NCBI GenBank assembly: GCA_964369725.1
Contig: CAYJGC010000024.1
Coordinates: 1 to 22,401, forward strand
Length of the DNA: 22,401 bases
Source of the DNA: Paraeggerthella sp964369725
GTDB lineage: Bacteria; Actinomycetota; Coriobacteriia; Coriobacteriales; Eggerthellaceae
Reading direction: 5' to 3'
Shown here: positions 7,149-13,931 of the stretch, piece by piece
Numbering within the stretch: the stretch's first letter is position 1
Layout of the letters: every line of letters begins with the position of its first letter
Notes under the pieces: model-generated
Told to the model about the DNA's origin: nothing
The model's database searches: none
What the model saw: only the letters and a program-made list of their open reading frames with translations
Made by a program: the position numbers and the translations under genes

Positions 7149-8525
7149 ATGAATCTTTCGCGAAATCAGATTGCTACCCTTGCAATACTTATGGCAGGCA
7201 CCTTTACCGCCGTTCTTAATCAAACAGCTGTAGCACCAGCGCTTCCTTCAATTATGGAGGAGATGTCCCTTGATGCTGCAACCGTACAATGGCTTACCAC
7301 AGGGTTTACTCTTGTCAACGCAGTCATGATTCCTGTAACGGCATTTCTTATAGATCGCTTTTCGGTAAGACAACTATTTTTAACCTGCATGACTATATTT
7401 GCCCTAGGAAGCGCCCTTGCAGGATGGGGGTCTCACTTCATAGTTCTCTTAACAGGCCGTCTTGTTCAGGCTGCGGGAGCAGGAGTGCTCATGCCCCTAG
7501 TTATGACGGTTCTTTTATGGACCTTCCCTGCCGAAAAGAGAGGCTCTGCCATGGGTCTTTTTGGGCTCGTCGTTGCTTTTGGGCCAGCCATTGGGCCTAC
7601 CGCAGCAGGCATAATTATTGACAGCTTCTCTTGGAACATGACGTTTTATTTAATTACGTGCCTTTCAACAGTATTAGTTGTAGCGGCTTTTTTTGTCTTA
7701 AAAAAGGGGGATCCCACTAAAAAGTCGGTTACTCTTGATGTACTTTCTGTCGCACTATCGAGCCTCGGTTTTGGTTCTTTTTTGTTTGGTCTTTCTTTCC
7801 TCGGTTCATACGGACTTCATCCCAGCGCATTAGGTGGAATTGCCGTTGGCGTACTTGCGCTCGCCTTTTTCTTCCGCAGACAGCTCAAACTTGAACACCC
7901 TATGCTTCAAGTTCGCGTACTTTCAAGCCAAAAATTTCTTATTGCAACACTCATAGGCATGATAATTCAAGGTGCACTTCTTTCAGCAAGCGTATTGCTC
8001 CCCATTTATCTTCAGTCTCTCGAAGGACATTCTGCTACTATTTCTGGTCTTGTAGTTTTGCCAGGCGCTATCCTCATGGCCATTATGGGGCCTATTGCGG
8101 GACGTATTTTCGACCGAAAGGGACCACGCATGCTGAGCCTTTTAGGTATGGGTGGTATTACGCTTTCTACCTTGTTATTAGCTTTTATAGGGCCTGAAAC
8201 GAGCGTATATTATATTGGAGCCCTTTTCACTGTTCGCCTGGTTGCTCTTGCTCTTGTTAATATGCCTATCGTTGCTTGGGGCATGAATTCACTTAACGAT
8301 GAACTAATAAACCACGGAACCTCGGTAAACAACACTCTTTGCCAAGTAGCAGGAAGTTTTGGAACAGCAATCATTGTGTCTGCTTACACCATTACGGCAA
8401 ACATGAACACAAGCGCCATGGGTGAGATTCAAGCCAACTACTTCGGCATTAGTATCTCGTTTGCAATCTCTGCCGCATTCTGTCTCGTAGGATTTATTCT
8501 TGTAGTTGCCCTCGTAAAAAAATAG
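7149..8525 (+). CDS. MFS transporter, DHA2 (EmrB/QacA-like) multidrug exporter family
   Basis: A 458-residue membrane protein with about 14 hydrophobic segments. DHA2 hallmarks are LNQTAVAPALPSI (23-35) in the first segment, the loop motif LIDRFSVRQLFL (67-78), GRLVQAAGAGVLMPL (103-117), and the antiporter motif-C stretch GPAIGPTAAGIII (145-157). It probably exports hydrophobic or cationic compounds by proton antiport; no substrate can be assigned. It begins 11 bases after the TRIC-like gene with no clear ribosome binding site, and is the last gene of the three-gene unit. It converges on nfo with only 12 bases between the stops, where I see no hairpin terminator. Confidence 0.9.
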   Translation: MNLSRNQIATLAILMAGTFTAVLNQTAVAPALPSIMEEMSLDAATVQWLTTGFTLVNAVMIPVTAFLIDRFSVRQLFLTCMTIFALGSALAGWGSHFIVLLTGRLVQAAGAGVLMPLVMTVLLWTFPAEKRGSAMGLFGLVVAFGPAIGPTAAGIIIDSFSWNMTFYLITCLSTVLVVAAFFVLKKGDPTKKSVTLDVLSVALSSLGFGSFLFGLSFLGSYGLHPSALGGIAVGVLALAFFFRRQLKLEHPMLQVRVLSSQKFLIATLIGMIIQGALLSASVLLPIYLQSLEGHSATISGLVVLPGAILMAIMGPIAGRIFDRKGPRMLSLLGMGGITLSTLLLAFIGPETSVYYIGALFTVRLVALALVNMPIVAWGMNSLNDELINHGTSVNNTLCQVAGSFGTAIIVSAYTITANMNTSAMGEIQANYFGISISFAISAAFCLVGFILVVALVKK

Positions 8526-8537
8526 ACCCACTTATCA

Positions 8538-9383
8538 TCAGCCTCTGCAGCTGTGGCGATACTCCTGCAACAAGGCAATCTCTTGGGCATAGCCCCCTAA
8601 GGTTGGATTGGGTGTTTCAAGATAAAAAGGAAGATCACGCAGTTTAGGATGGTTGACAATACTCTCAAAAGCCGCAATACCAATATGCCCCTCACCTAAG
8701 CGAGCATGCCTATCTTTGCGAGCACCACACGAATTAAGGCTGTCGTTCAAATGAATTGCCCGCAACCGATCAAGGCCAATAACCTGATCGAATTTTTCAA
8801 TCACACCATCAAGGTCAGTCGCTATATCATACCCCGCATCCCATACATGACACGTATCAAGACACACCCCTACACGTTCATGAAGTTCCACTTTTTCAAC
8901 AATAGTCGCCAATTCTTCAAACGTAGAGCCCAATTCGGTGCCCTTACCTGCCATGGTTTCAAGCAAAAGCATTGTTGTTTGACTAGGTTTCAGTGCTTTA
9001 TTTAGAGCGGTAGCCACCTTCTCGAGAGCAACGTCTTTTGGTTGACCTACCGCGCAACCCGGGTGCATATTGTAAAGCTGATCAGGCGTTTGCTCCATAC
9101 GCTCAAGATCTTGCTCAAGCACAAGCGCAGCGAATTCGAGTGTTTTAGGATTATCCGAAGCAGGATTAAGCGTGTAAGGAGCATGCGCCAAAATACGAGC
9201 TATGCCACACTCCTGGGCAAAGACGTGAAATGCTGCCAAGTCTTTTTGATCGAGAGTTTTAGCCTTCCCTCCACGAGGGTTTCTCGTAAAAAACTGGAAG
9301 GTGTTTGCCTTGATGGATTTTGCGTCTTTCGCCATGCGCAAAAACCCTTTTGCGCTCGACAGATGACAGCCAATAGTAAACAT
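8538..9383 (-). CDS. nfo: Endonuclease IV (AP endonuclease)
   Basis: Cleaves 5' of abasic sites and removes blocked 3' ends in base excision repair. Its 281 residues are full length for the family. All nine ligands of the trinuclear zinc site can be placed: His67, His107 (NMHPG), Glu142 (LETMAGKGTELG), Asp176 and His179 (CLDTCHVWDAGYD), His211, Asp224, His226 and Glu256 (LET). The ATG has a good AAGGGGAG ribosome binding site that overlaps the recN stop codon. The two genes are 14 bases apart, so recN-nfo is almost certainly one repair operon. Start and function are both well supported. Confidence 0.97.
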   Translation of the reverse strand: MFTIGCHLSSAKGFLRMAKDAKSIKANTFQFFTRNPRGGKAKTLDQKDLAAFHVFAQECGIARILAHAPYTLNPASDNPKTLEFAALVLEQDLERMEQTPDQLYNMHPGCAVGQPKDVALEKVATALNKALKPSQTTMLLLETMAGKGTELGSTFEELATIVEKVELHERVGVCLDTCHVWDAGYDIATDLDGVIEKFDQVIGLDRLRAIHLNDSLNSCGARKDRHARLGEGHIGIAAFESIVNHPKLRDLPFYLETPNPTLGGYAQEIALLQEYRHSCRG

Positions 9384-9397
9384 GCAGAAAACTCCCC

Positions 9398-11077
9398 TTA
9401 CTTTGCCGCGGCAGCATTAATCAACTCACAAGCATGAGCCAGCGAAGTATCCGTTGTTTCACCTGAAAGCATTCGTGCAATTTCTGCAGGTCGTTCTTCA
9501 GCCGTTAAACAACTCAACTCTGTTTCAAGCATACCATCTTCGCCTTCTATTTTGCGAACCACATAATGCATGTGCCCACGTACAGCAACCTGCGCCAGAT
9601 GTGTTACCACAATCACTTGATGCGTTGTCGCCAATTCTGCTAACACTTCCGCGAGAGCCACGGCAGCAGAACCGCCCACCCCCGCATCCACTTCATCAAA
9701 GATAAGCGTATCCACCTGGTCGGTCTTGCCCAAAACCACCTTTATCGCCAACATTACGCGACTAATTTCTCCACCAGACGCAATGCGCACTAAAGGACGT
9801 GCCTGCATTCCGGTGCTCGAACAAAACAAAAACTCTAACGACGTCGACCCTGCTTTTGTCCACGAGGCACGAGGAAGAGTTACAAAGTTACAGGTCAACT
9901 GCGCACCGCTCATTTCAAGACGCTGCATTTGAGTGCTCACCTCTGCAGCAAATCGCGGGGCCGAACTTGCGCGCACCTCTTCAAGGGAATCAGCAGCACG
10001 TCGCAACAACTCTTCAGCCTGATCAACAGCCTTTTGTGCTTCCTGCTCGCGCCAGTCGGCATCGTCTACCAAAGAGACCAGTTCGGCAGCTTCTTTACGA
10101 CGCAATAGTACCTGTTCAATTCCTGGCCCATAGAGACGCATAAGCCCCTGCAGAGCCGCCATGCGTTCTTGCTTTTCCGCAAGTTCTTCTGGGTCGAATT
10201 CCACCTCTTCAGCATAGCTGCGCGCCTCATGCGCAATATCCTCTATCGCATAACCAGCTTCTCGTAGCGCTTCGGCATATTCACCTAACTTGGCATCATA
10301 GGTCGAAACAGAATCAAAGGCCGCAACAGCTCGCGTCAGAGCATCCATGGCTCCATCCTCACTCGACAACGCCTCGCAAGCAACCCCTGCTGCCACCGCA
10401 AGCGCTTCAGAATGCTCAACGCGCGCAAGTTCTTCTTTTAATTCTTCATACTCTCCTTCGTACGGATTAACTGCATCGATACTCCTCAAAACAAAGCGTG
10501 CTTCTTCAAGTTGAGCGGTCGAAGCGGCGCTCGCCGCACAAACGCGCTCCAACTCTTTTGCTGCTTGTTGAGCAACCTCAAAAGCTTCTCTATAGGCAGC
10601 ATGCACAGGGACTATTTCAACACTCGCCCACGCATCAAGCATACTCATGTGTGAAGCAGGTTGCATAAGTCGTTGATGCTCATGTTGTCCGCAAAGATCA
10701 ACGGTTAGCGCTATCGTATTCGCAAGCTCTTTTACGCTTGCCATACATCCATCGATACTGACACGAGAGCGTCCATCAGCGCTTACCCGGCGCGTCACAA
10801 CAAGCTCTTCTTCGGGAAAGCCTTCGTTTGGCCTTGCATCTTTTGTCAACTCGTCAGAGATTTCATTCCCGTAAAAACGCCCCGAAACCACCAGTGCATC
10901 TTGTCCGTCACGCACTGCGTCTTTATCAGCACGCGCACCCATCAGCAGTTTCATAGCAGAAAGCAAGGCAGACTTTCCTGCTCCCGTTTCACCCGTCAAG
11001 ACTGTCAATCCACGAGAAGGCAGTAATTCCGCCTTTCGTATGAGCGCAAGATTTTCAACTTGAATTTCATCAATCAT
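9398..11077 (-). CDS. recN: DNA repair protein RecN
   Basis: SMC-like ATPase that acts at DNA double-strand breaks. From the chosen start (MIDEIQVENLALI) it has 559 residues, the normal size. Walker A GETGAGKS is at residues 29-36. Two long helical arms follow, rich in Glu/Ala and predicted coiled coil. The ABC signature is ASGGEISRVMLAIK and Walker B is DTLIFDEVDAGVGG, both in the C-terminal third. The frame is open 35 codons further upstream. I chose the ATG at 11077 because AAGGGAGG precedes it by about 8 bases and RecN proteins begin with this strand. It is cotranscribed with nfo. I found no SOS-box match upstream, in contrast to uvrB. Confidence 0.96.
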   Translation of the reverse strand: MIDEIQVENLALIRKAELLPSRGLTVLTGETGAGKSALLSAMKLLMGARADKDAVRDGQDALVVSGRFYGNEISDELTKDARPNEGFPEEELVVTRRVSADGRSRVSIDGCMASVKELANTIALTVDLCGQHEHQRLMQPASHMSMLDAWASVEIVPVHAAYREAFEVAQQAAKELERVCAASAASTAQLEEARFVLRSIDAVNPYEGEYEELKEELARVEHSEALAVAAGVACEALSSEDGAMDALTRAVAAFDSVSTYDAKLGEYAEALREAGYAIEDIAHEARSYAEEVEFDPEELAEKQERMAALQGLMRLYGPGIEQVLLRRKEAAELVSLVDDADWREQEAQKAVDQAEELLRRAADSLEEVRASSAPRFAAEVSTQMQRLEMSGAQLTCNFVTLPRASWTKAGSTSLEFLFCSSTGMQARPLVRIASGGEISRVMLAIKVVLGKTDQVDTLIFDEVDAGVGGSAAVALAEVLAELATTHQVIVVTHLAQVAVRGHMHYVVRKIEGEDGMLETELSCLTAEERPAEIARMLSGETTDTSLAHACELINAAAAK

Positions 11078-11343
11078 CGCGCACCCTCCCTTACCTATAA
11101 TAATTTCAACCAGTATAACAGCCTCCTGGCAGCCACCCGCATACCAACATGGCTTTAAACGAAGCGTGCATATCTGTTGCATGTTTTACTTCGTGAGTTT
11201 TTTCTTTATTCGTACCCATATTAGACACTATCGCTATAATAATGCGGCGCCTACGGCAATCGTTTTCTTACTTAAAAGACAACATTGACCTTTGTCTGTC
11301 CATTACCTTATGTAGTAAAGTTTTTGAAAGAGGCACTACAACT
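11078..11343. other. Divergent control region between recN and popT
   Basis: This 266-base gene-free spacer separates the recN start (minus) from the popT start (plus). It contains the extended -10 proposed for recN. On the plus strand it has a perfect TATAAT at 11235-11240 with no good -35, and a TTGACC at 11285-11290. Which plus-strand element drives popT cannot be decided. No riboswitch or SOS box is seen. Confidence 0.5.
11112..11120 (-). promoter_or_regulatory. Candidate extended -10 promoter of recN-nfo
   Basis: The minus strand reads TGTTATACT, a TGn extension plus TATACT (5 of 6 to the -10 consensus), 35 bases upstream of the recN ATG. There is no recognisable -35 hexamer. Confidence 0.4.
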
Positions 11344-12267
11344 ATGTCTATTAAAGAACTCGTAATTAATTTTATTCGTGGCTTTTGCATGGCTCTCGCA
11401 GACAGTGTTCCTGGAGTTTCTGGTGGCACTATCGCTTTTTTGCTGGGTTTTTATGACAAGTTCATCGGCTCACTGGATGACCTTTTTCATGGAAAAATGC
11501 CCCAGCGCCTTGAAGCGGTAAAGTTTTTGCTCAAGTTAGGGTTTGGTTGGATTATCGGATTTGGGCTTTCCGCACTTGTTCTCACCAGTTTTTTTGATTC
11601 CAATATCTACGAAGTAAGCTCACTCTTTATTGGCTTTATCATTTTTGCGATTCCTATTGTAGTCATGGAAGAGAAAGAAACACTCAAGGGTCATATACCC
11701 AGCCTTGTATTTAGTGCGTTTGGCATTGCTCTTGTTGTTGGTATTACTTTTCTAAATCCTACAGCGGGAACAGGGCTTGATATTTCATTTAACAGTCTAA
11801 CCCTTGGAATAGCTGTTTATGTGTTCTTTGCAGCTATGATTGCTATTTCAGCAATGGCACTTCCCGGCATTTCCGGCTCAACTCTTCTACTCATTTTTGG
11901 TCTTTATGTCCCCATCATGGATGCGGTGCGCGCAGTTATGGGTCTCGACTTCAGCTATTTGCCCATTATTTTGATTTTTATTGCAGGCATCGCAAGCGGC
12001 ATTTTGTTGTTTGTTCGCCTTATTCGTCTGTGCTTGCGCAGATTCCGCTCACAAGTTATTTTTCTTGTCATTGGTATGATGATTGGCTCTCTCTACTCCA
12101 TTACCCAAGGGCCCCTTACCCTCTCCCATCCACAGCCCGCAATGACTATCGAGTCTTTTAGCATTCTCTTCTTTATTATTGGTGGCGTCATTGTTGGCGG
12201 GTTACAGCTTCTCGCCAAACGCCTTGATGAAGGATCCAGTACATCCCCTACAACCGAAAAGGAATAA
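11344..12267 (+). CDS. popT: DUF368 family polyprenyl-phosphate transporter (PopT-type)
   Basis: A 307-residue membrane protein with two homologous halves. Each half begins with the family motif: DSVPGVSGGTIAFLLGFY (20-37) and ALPGISGSTLLLIFGLY (172-188). DUF368 proteins (PopT) are known to recycle undecaprenyl phosphate across the cytoplasmic membrane for cell-wall synthesis. That function is assigned by family. I placed the start at the ATG 11344 (MSIKELVINFIRGF) behind an AAAGAGG site. The frame is open 34 codons earlier, but that extension has no hydrophobic or conserved character. The dtd gene starts one base after its stop. The gene symbol follows the literature name for the family and is tentative. 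Confidence 0.87.
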   Translation: MSIKELVINFIRGFCMALADSVPGVSGGTIAFLLGFYDKFIGSLDDLFHGKMPQRLEAVKFLLKLGFGWIIGFGLSALVLTSFFDSNIYEVSSLFIGFIIFAIPIVVMEEKETLKGHIPSLVFSAFGIALVVGITFLNPTAGTGLDISFNSLTLGIAVYVFFAAMIAISAMALPGISGSTLLLIFGLYVPIMDAVRAVMGLDFSYLPIILIFIAGIASGILLFVRLIRLCLRRFRSQVIFLVIGMMIGSLYSITQGPLTLSHPQPAMTIESFSILFFIIGGVIVGGLQLLAKRLDEGSSTSPTTEKE

Positions 12268-12268
12268 C

Positions 12269-12715
12269 ATGAGAGCTCTGATTCAGCGCGTTTCAAGCGC
12301 ACAAGTACGTGTTGCCGAAGAAACTATTGGATCTATCAATCGCGGCTACCTCATTTTACTCGGGGTTGGTCATGACGATTCAGAAGAACAGGTTGAGCGC
12401 TTATGGTCTAAGATTTCGCGCCTTCGCATTTTTGAAGATGAAAACGGCAAGACTAACCGCTCGCTTATCGACGTAGGTGGCGAGGTTCTCATCGTGTCTC
12501 AATTTACTCTTTACGCTAACTGCAAAAAAGGAAACCGCCCATCGTTTACCGAAGCGGGTTCCCCAGACAAAGCAAACCAGCTTTATGAGTGCTTTATTGA
12601 GCGAGCTCGTCGTGATGTCCCCCATGTTCAAACCGGAAAATTTGGCGCCTATATGGATGTGATCTTGGTTAATGACGGACCTTTTACCATTTGGCTTGAT
12701 AGCGACGAACTTTAG
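12269..12715 (+). CDS. dtd: D-aminoacyl-tRNA deacylase
   Basis: Hydrolyses D-aminoacyl-tRNAs (and Gly-tRNAAla), protecting translation from D-amino acids. The 148 residues are the standard length. The diagnostic SQFTLYANCKKGNRPSF lies at 77-93, and the Gly-cisPro loop region NDGPFT at 135-140 is preceded by TGKFGAYMDVILV. The commonest form of the loop is NxGPVT, so Phe replaces Val. The ATG is one base after the popT stop with AAAAGGA as ribosome binding site, so the pair is translationally coupled. The frame is open 30 codons upstream inside popT, but those residues are unlike the family. D-amino-acid and undecaprenyl-phosphate handling both relate to cell-wall synthesis, which may explain the pairing (inference). 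Confidence 0.96.
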   Translation: MRALIQRVSSAQVRVAEETIGSINRGYLILLGVGHDDSEEQVERLWSKISRLRIFEDENGKTNRSLIDVGGEVLIVSQFTLYANCKKGNRPSFTEAGSPDKANQLYECFIERARRDVPHVQTGKFGAYMDVILVNDGPFTIWLDSDEL

Positions 12716-12724
12716 AGATTTTTA

Positions 12725-12755
12725 TGTGCTGTCTGACAGCTTGTTAGACAGCACA
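12725..12755 (+). terminator. Hairpin downstream of dtd, probable terminator
   Basis: A 14-bp stem, perfect except for one G-U pair (TGTGCTGTCTGACA / TGTTAGACAGCACA), with a 3-base loop, starts nine bases after the dtd stop. Only a short CCATTTTC follows, so termination may be inefficient. Confidence 0.6.
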
Positions 12756-12776
12756 CCATTTTCATCAAAGAGGCAC

Positions 12777-12882
12777 TCGCTAAAGCGCTTTTTAGATATC
12801 GCTTTACAGAACTGTTTTGTATTTGCGGCCAAAAGCGACTTCGATTGCCACGCTCGCTAAAGCCCTTTTGGTTATGCTTTAC
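12777..12882 (+). repeat. Imperfect tandem-spaced direct repeat, two copies about 77 bases apart
   Basis: Copy 1 begins CTCGCTAAAGCGCTTTTT and ends CGCTTTAC. Copy 2 begins CTCGCTAAAGCCCTTTTG and ends ATGCTTTAC. Each copy can fold on itself because TAAAGCG and CGCTTTA are complementary in copy 1 (12781-12787 with 12800-12806). The function is unknown. Confidence 0.5.
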
Positions 12883-12952
12883 CCTTTTGATTCTCTAGCC
12901 TTGAGGTTCGCGCCCTCCACCTTTCCCTAGTCAAATCCCATAGTGAGCCAGA

Positions 12953-12990
12953 TGGCAACCTCAACCTACGTTGCCAGTTTGTTTCTTTTC
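12953..12990 (+). terminator. Second terminator-like hairpin before the EFR1 gene
   Basis: TGGCAAC (12953-12959) pairs with GTTGCCA (12970-12976) and is followed by the T-rich GTTTGTTTCTTTTC. Its left arm overlaps a segment (12957-12964) that can instead pair with TTGAGGTT at 12901-12908, so the two structures exclude each other. Confidence 0.45.
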
Positions 12991-13025
12991 TAGCAAGCAA
13001 ACCCGTCGAACACAAAGTACTTCCT

Positions 13026-13034
13026 TGCTATAAT
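13026..13034 (+). promoter_or_regulatory. Extended -10 promoter of the EFR1 gene
   Basis: TGCTATAAT gives the TGn extension with a perfect TATAAT, 42 bases before the ATG. The -35 region is weak (TCGAAC at 13006-13011). Confidence 0.6.
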
Positions 13035-13076
13035 CATCTTGTGCACGTCTAGCCCAGCAAAACGAAAGGTGTTCCC

Positions 13077-13856
13077 ATGATTTTCTATTTTACTGGTACA
13101 GGAAATTCTTTGGCTGCCGCAAAAAGCATTGCCGCAGAAACAGGTGACACCTTGGTAGACATAGGCATTGCTTACAAGTATAAAACGTTTGATTTCTTGC
13201 TTGAACAGGGAGAATCCTTGGGATTTGTGTTTCCTATTTACGGATGGACCACCCCTCCAATTATTGATGAATTTCTTAAAGAAGCGTGCTTTTTCACTAA
13301 TGAAAATGAAACTTTTATACCTTCATACACCTATGTTGTCTTAAGCTATGGAGGGCTCATGGGTAATGTTTCGCGCGTTTTTGGAGAGCGCCTTCTTCAA
13401 AGTCAAGGCATTAATCTTGACGCTTCCTTCAGTGTAAAGTCGGTAGGAAATTGCACCTATCTCTATGCACCCGCAGAAGGCTCCCGCAGAGCTCAGATAC
13501 TCGCCACCGCAGACAAACAGGCTCGTCGTGTTGCTTTTCGAATCAAAGCGCGAAAAATTACACACGATGAAAAAAGGAATGTTGTAGGCAATCTTCTTAC
13601 CCGAATTACAGAAAGCGAAGAAAAGCCTCGCTCAACCAAAGAATTCCACACGCTCCCTGTTTGCATTAACTGCGGACTCTGTGCGGATATCTGTCCCACC
13701 AATACCGTTAGCCTCATTAACGAAACACCCCGATGGGCAGAAATGGGCTGCACCCAATGTTTAGCTTGCCTACATCGCTGCCCCACCAATGCCATCCAGT
13801 ATGGTAAAAAAACCGAAAAACGCGGTCGTTACGTTAATCCCGTTTTAGCTAAGTAA
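13077..13856 (+). CDS. EFR1 family flavodoxin-ferredoxin
   Basis: A 259-residue cytoplasmic redox protein that fuses a flavodoxin-like domain with a two-cluster ferredoxin. The N-terminus FYFTGTGNS (3-11) is the FMN phosphate-binding loop. FPIYGWTTPP (52-61) and VVLSYGGLMGN (87-97) are further FMN-domain segments. Two Cx2Cx2Cx3CP motifs follow: Cys196, 199, 202, 206 and Cys225, 228, 231, 235, sufficient for two [4Fe-4S] clusters. This layout defines the EFR1 family of anaerobes, presumed electron carriers with unknown partners. A GAAAGGTG ribosome binding site precedes the ATG. It is a single gene with its own promoter and converges on uvrB across a 75-base spacer in which I see no strong terminator. 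Confidence 0.9.
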   Translation: MIFYFTGTGNSLAAAKSIAAETGDTLVDIGIAYKYKTFDFLLEQGESLGFVFPIYGWTTPPIIDEFLKEACFFTNENETFIPSYTYVVLSYGGLMGNVSRVFGERLLQSQGINLDASFSVKSVGNCTYLYAPAEGSRRAQILATADKQARRVAFRIKARKITHDEKRNVVGNLLTRITESEEKPRSTKEFHTLPVCINCGLCADICPTNTVSLINETPRWAEMGCTQCLACLHRCPTNAIQYGKKTEKRGRYVNPVLAK

Positions 13857-13931
13857 ACACGTTTATATCGCACGCGATGTCGCAGATTGCTTTGCAACAG
13901 TCGCGATTGACGGCAACAGCAAAACAACTAT

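Larger units (their letters stand above)
12716..13076. other. 361-base gene-free spacer rich in inverted and direct repeats
   Basis: No credible gene is present. From left to right it holds a 14-bp hairpin (12725-12755), two related copies of a CTCGCTAAAGC...GCTTTAC unit (about 12776-12807 and 12853-12882), an 8-bp inverted pair (12901-12908 with 12957-12964), a 7-bp hairpin followed by a T-rich stretch (12953-12990), and an extended -10 promoter (13026-13034) for the next gene. I could not match it to a known riboswitch. Confidence 0.6.

Noticed and set aside
11078..11182. Upstream extension of recN by 35 codons
   Set aside because: The extension crosses the proposed promoter and lacks family similarity, while the ATG at 11077 has a strong ribosome binding site.
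12716..13076. Known riboswitch classes (TPP, FMN, cobalamin, SAM, glycine) in the spacer before EFR1
   Set aside because: Hairpins are present but no conserved core motif of these classes could be matched by eye.
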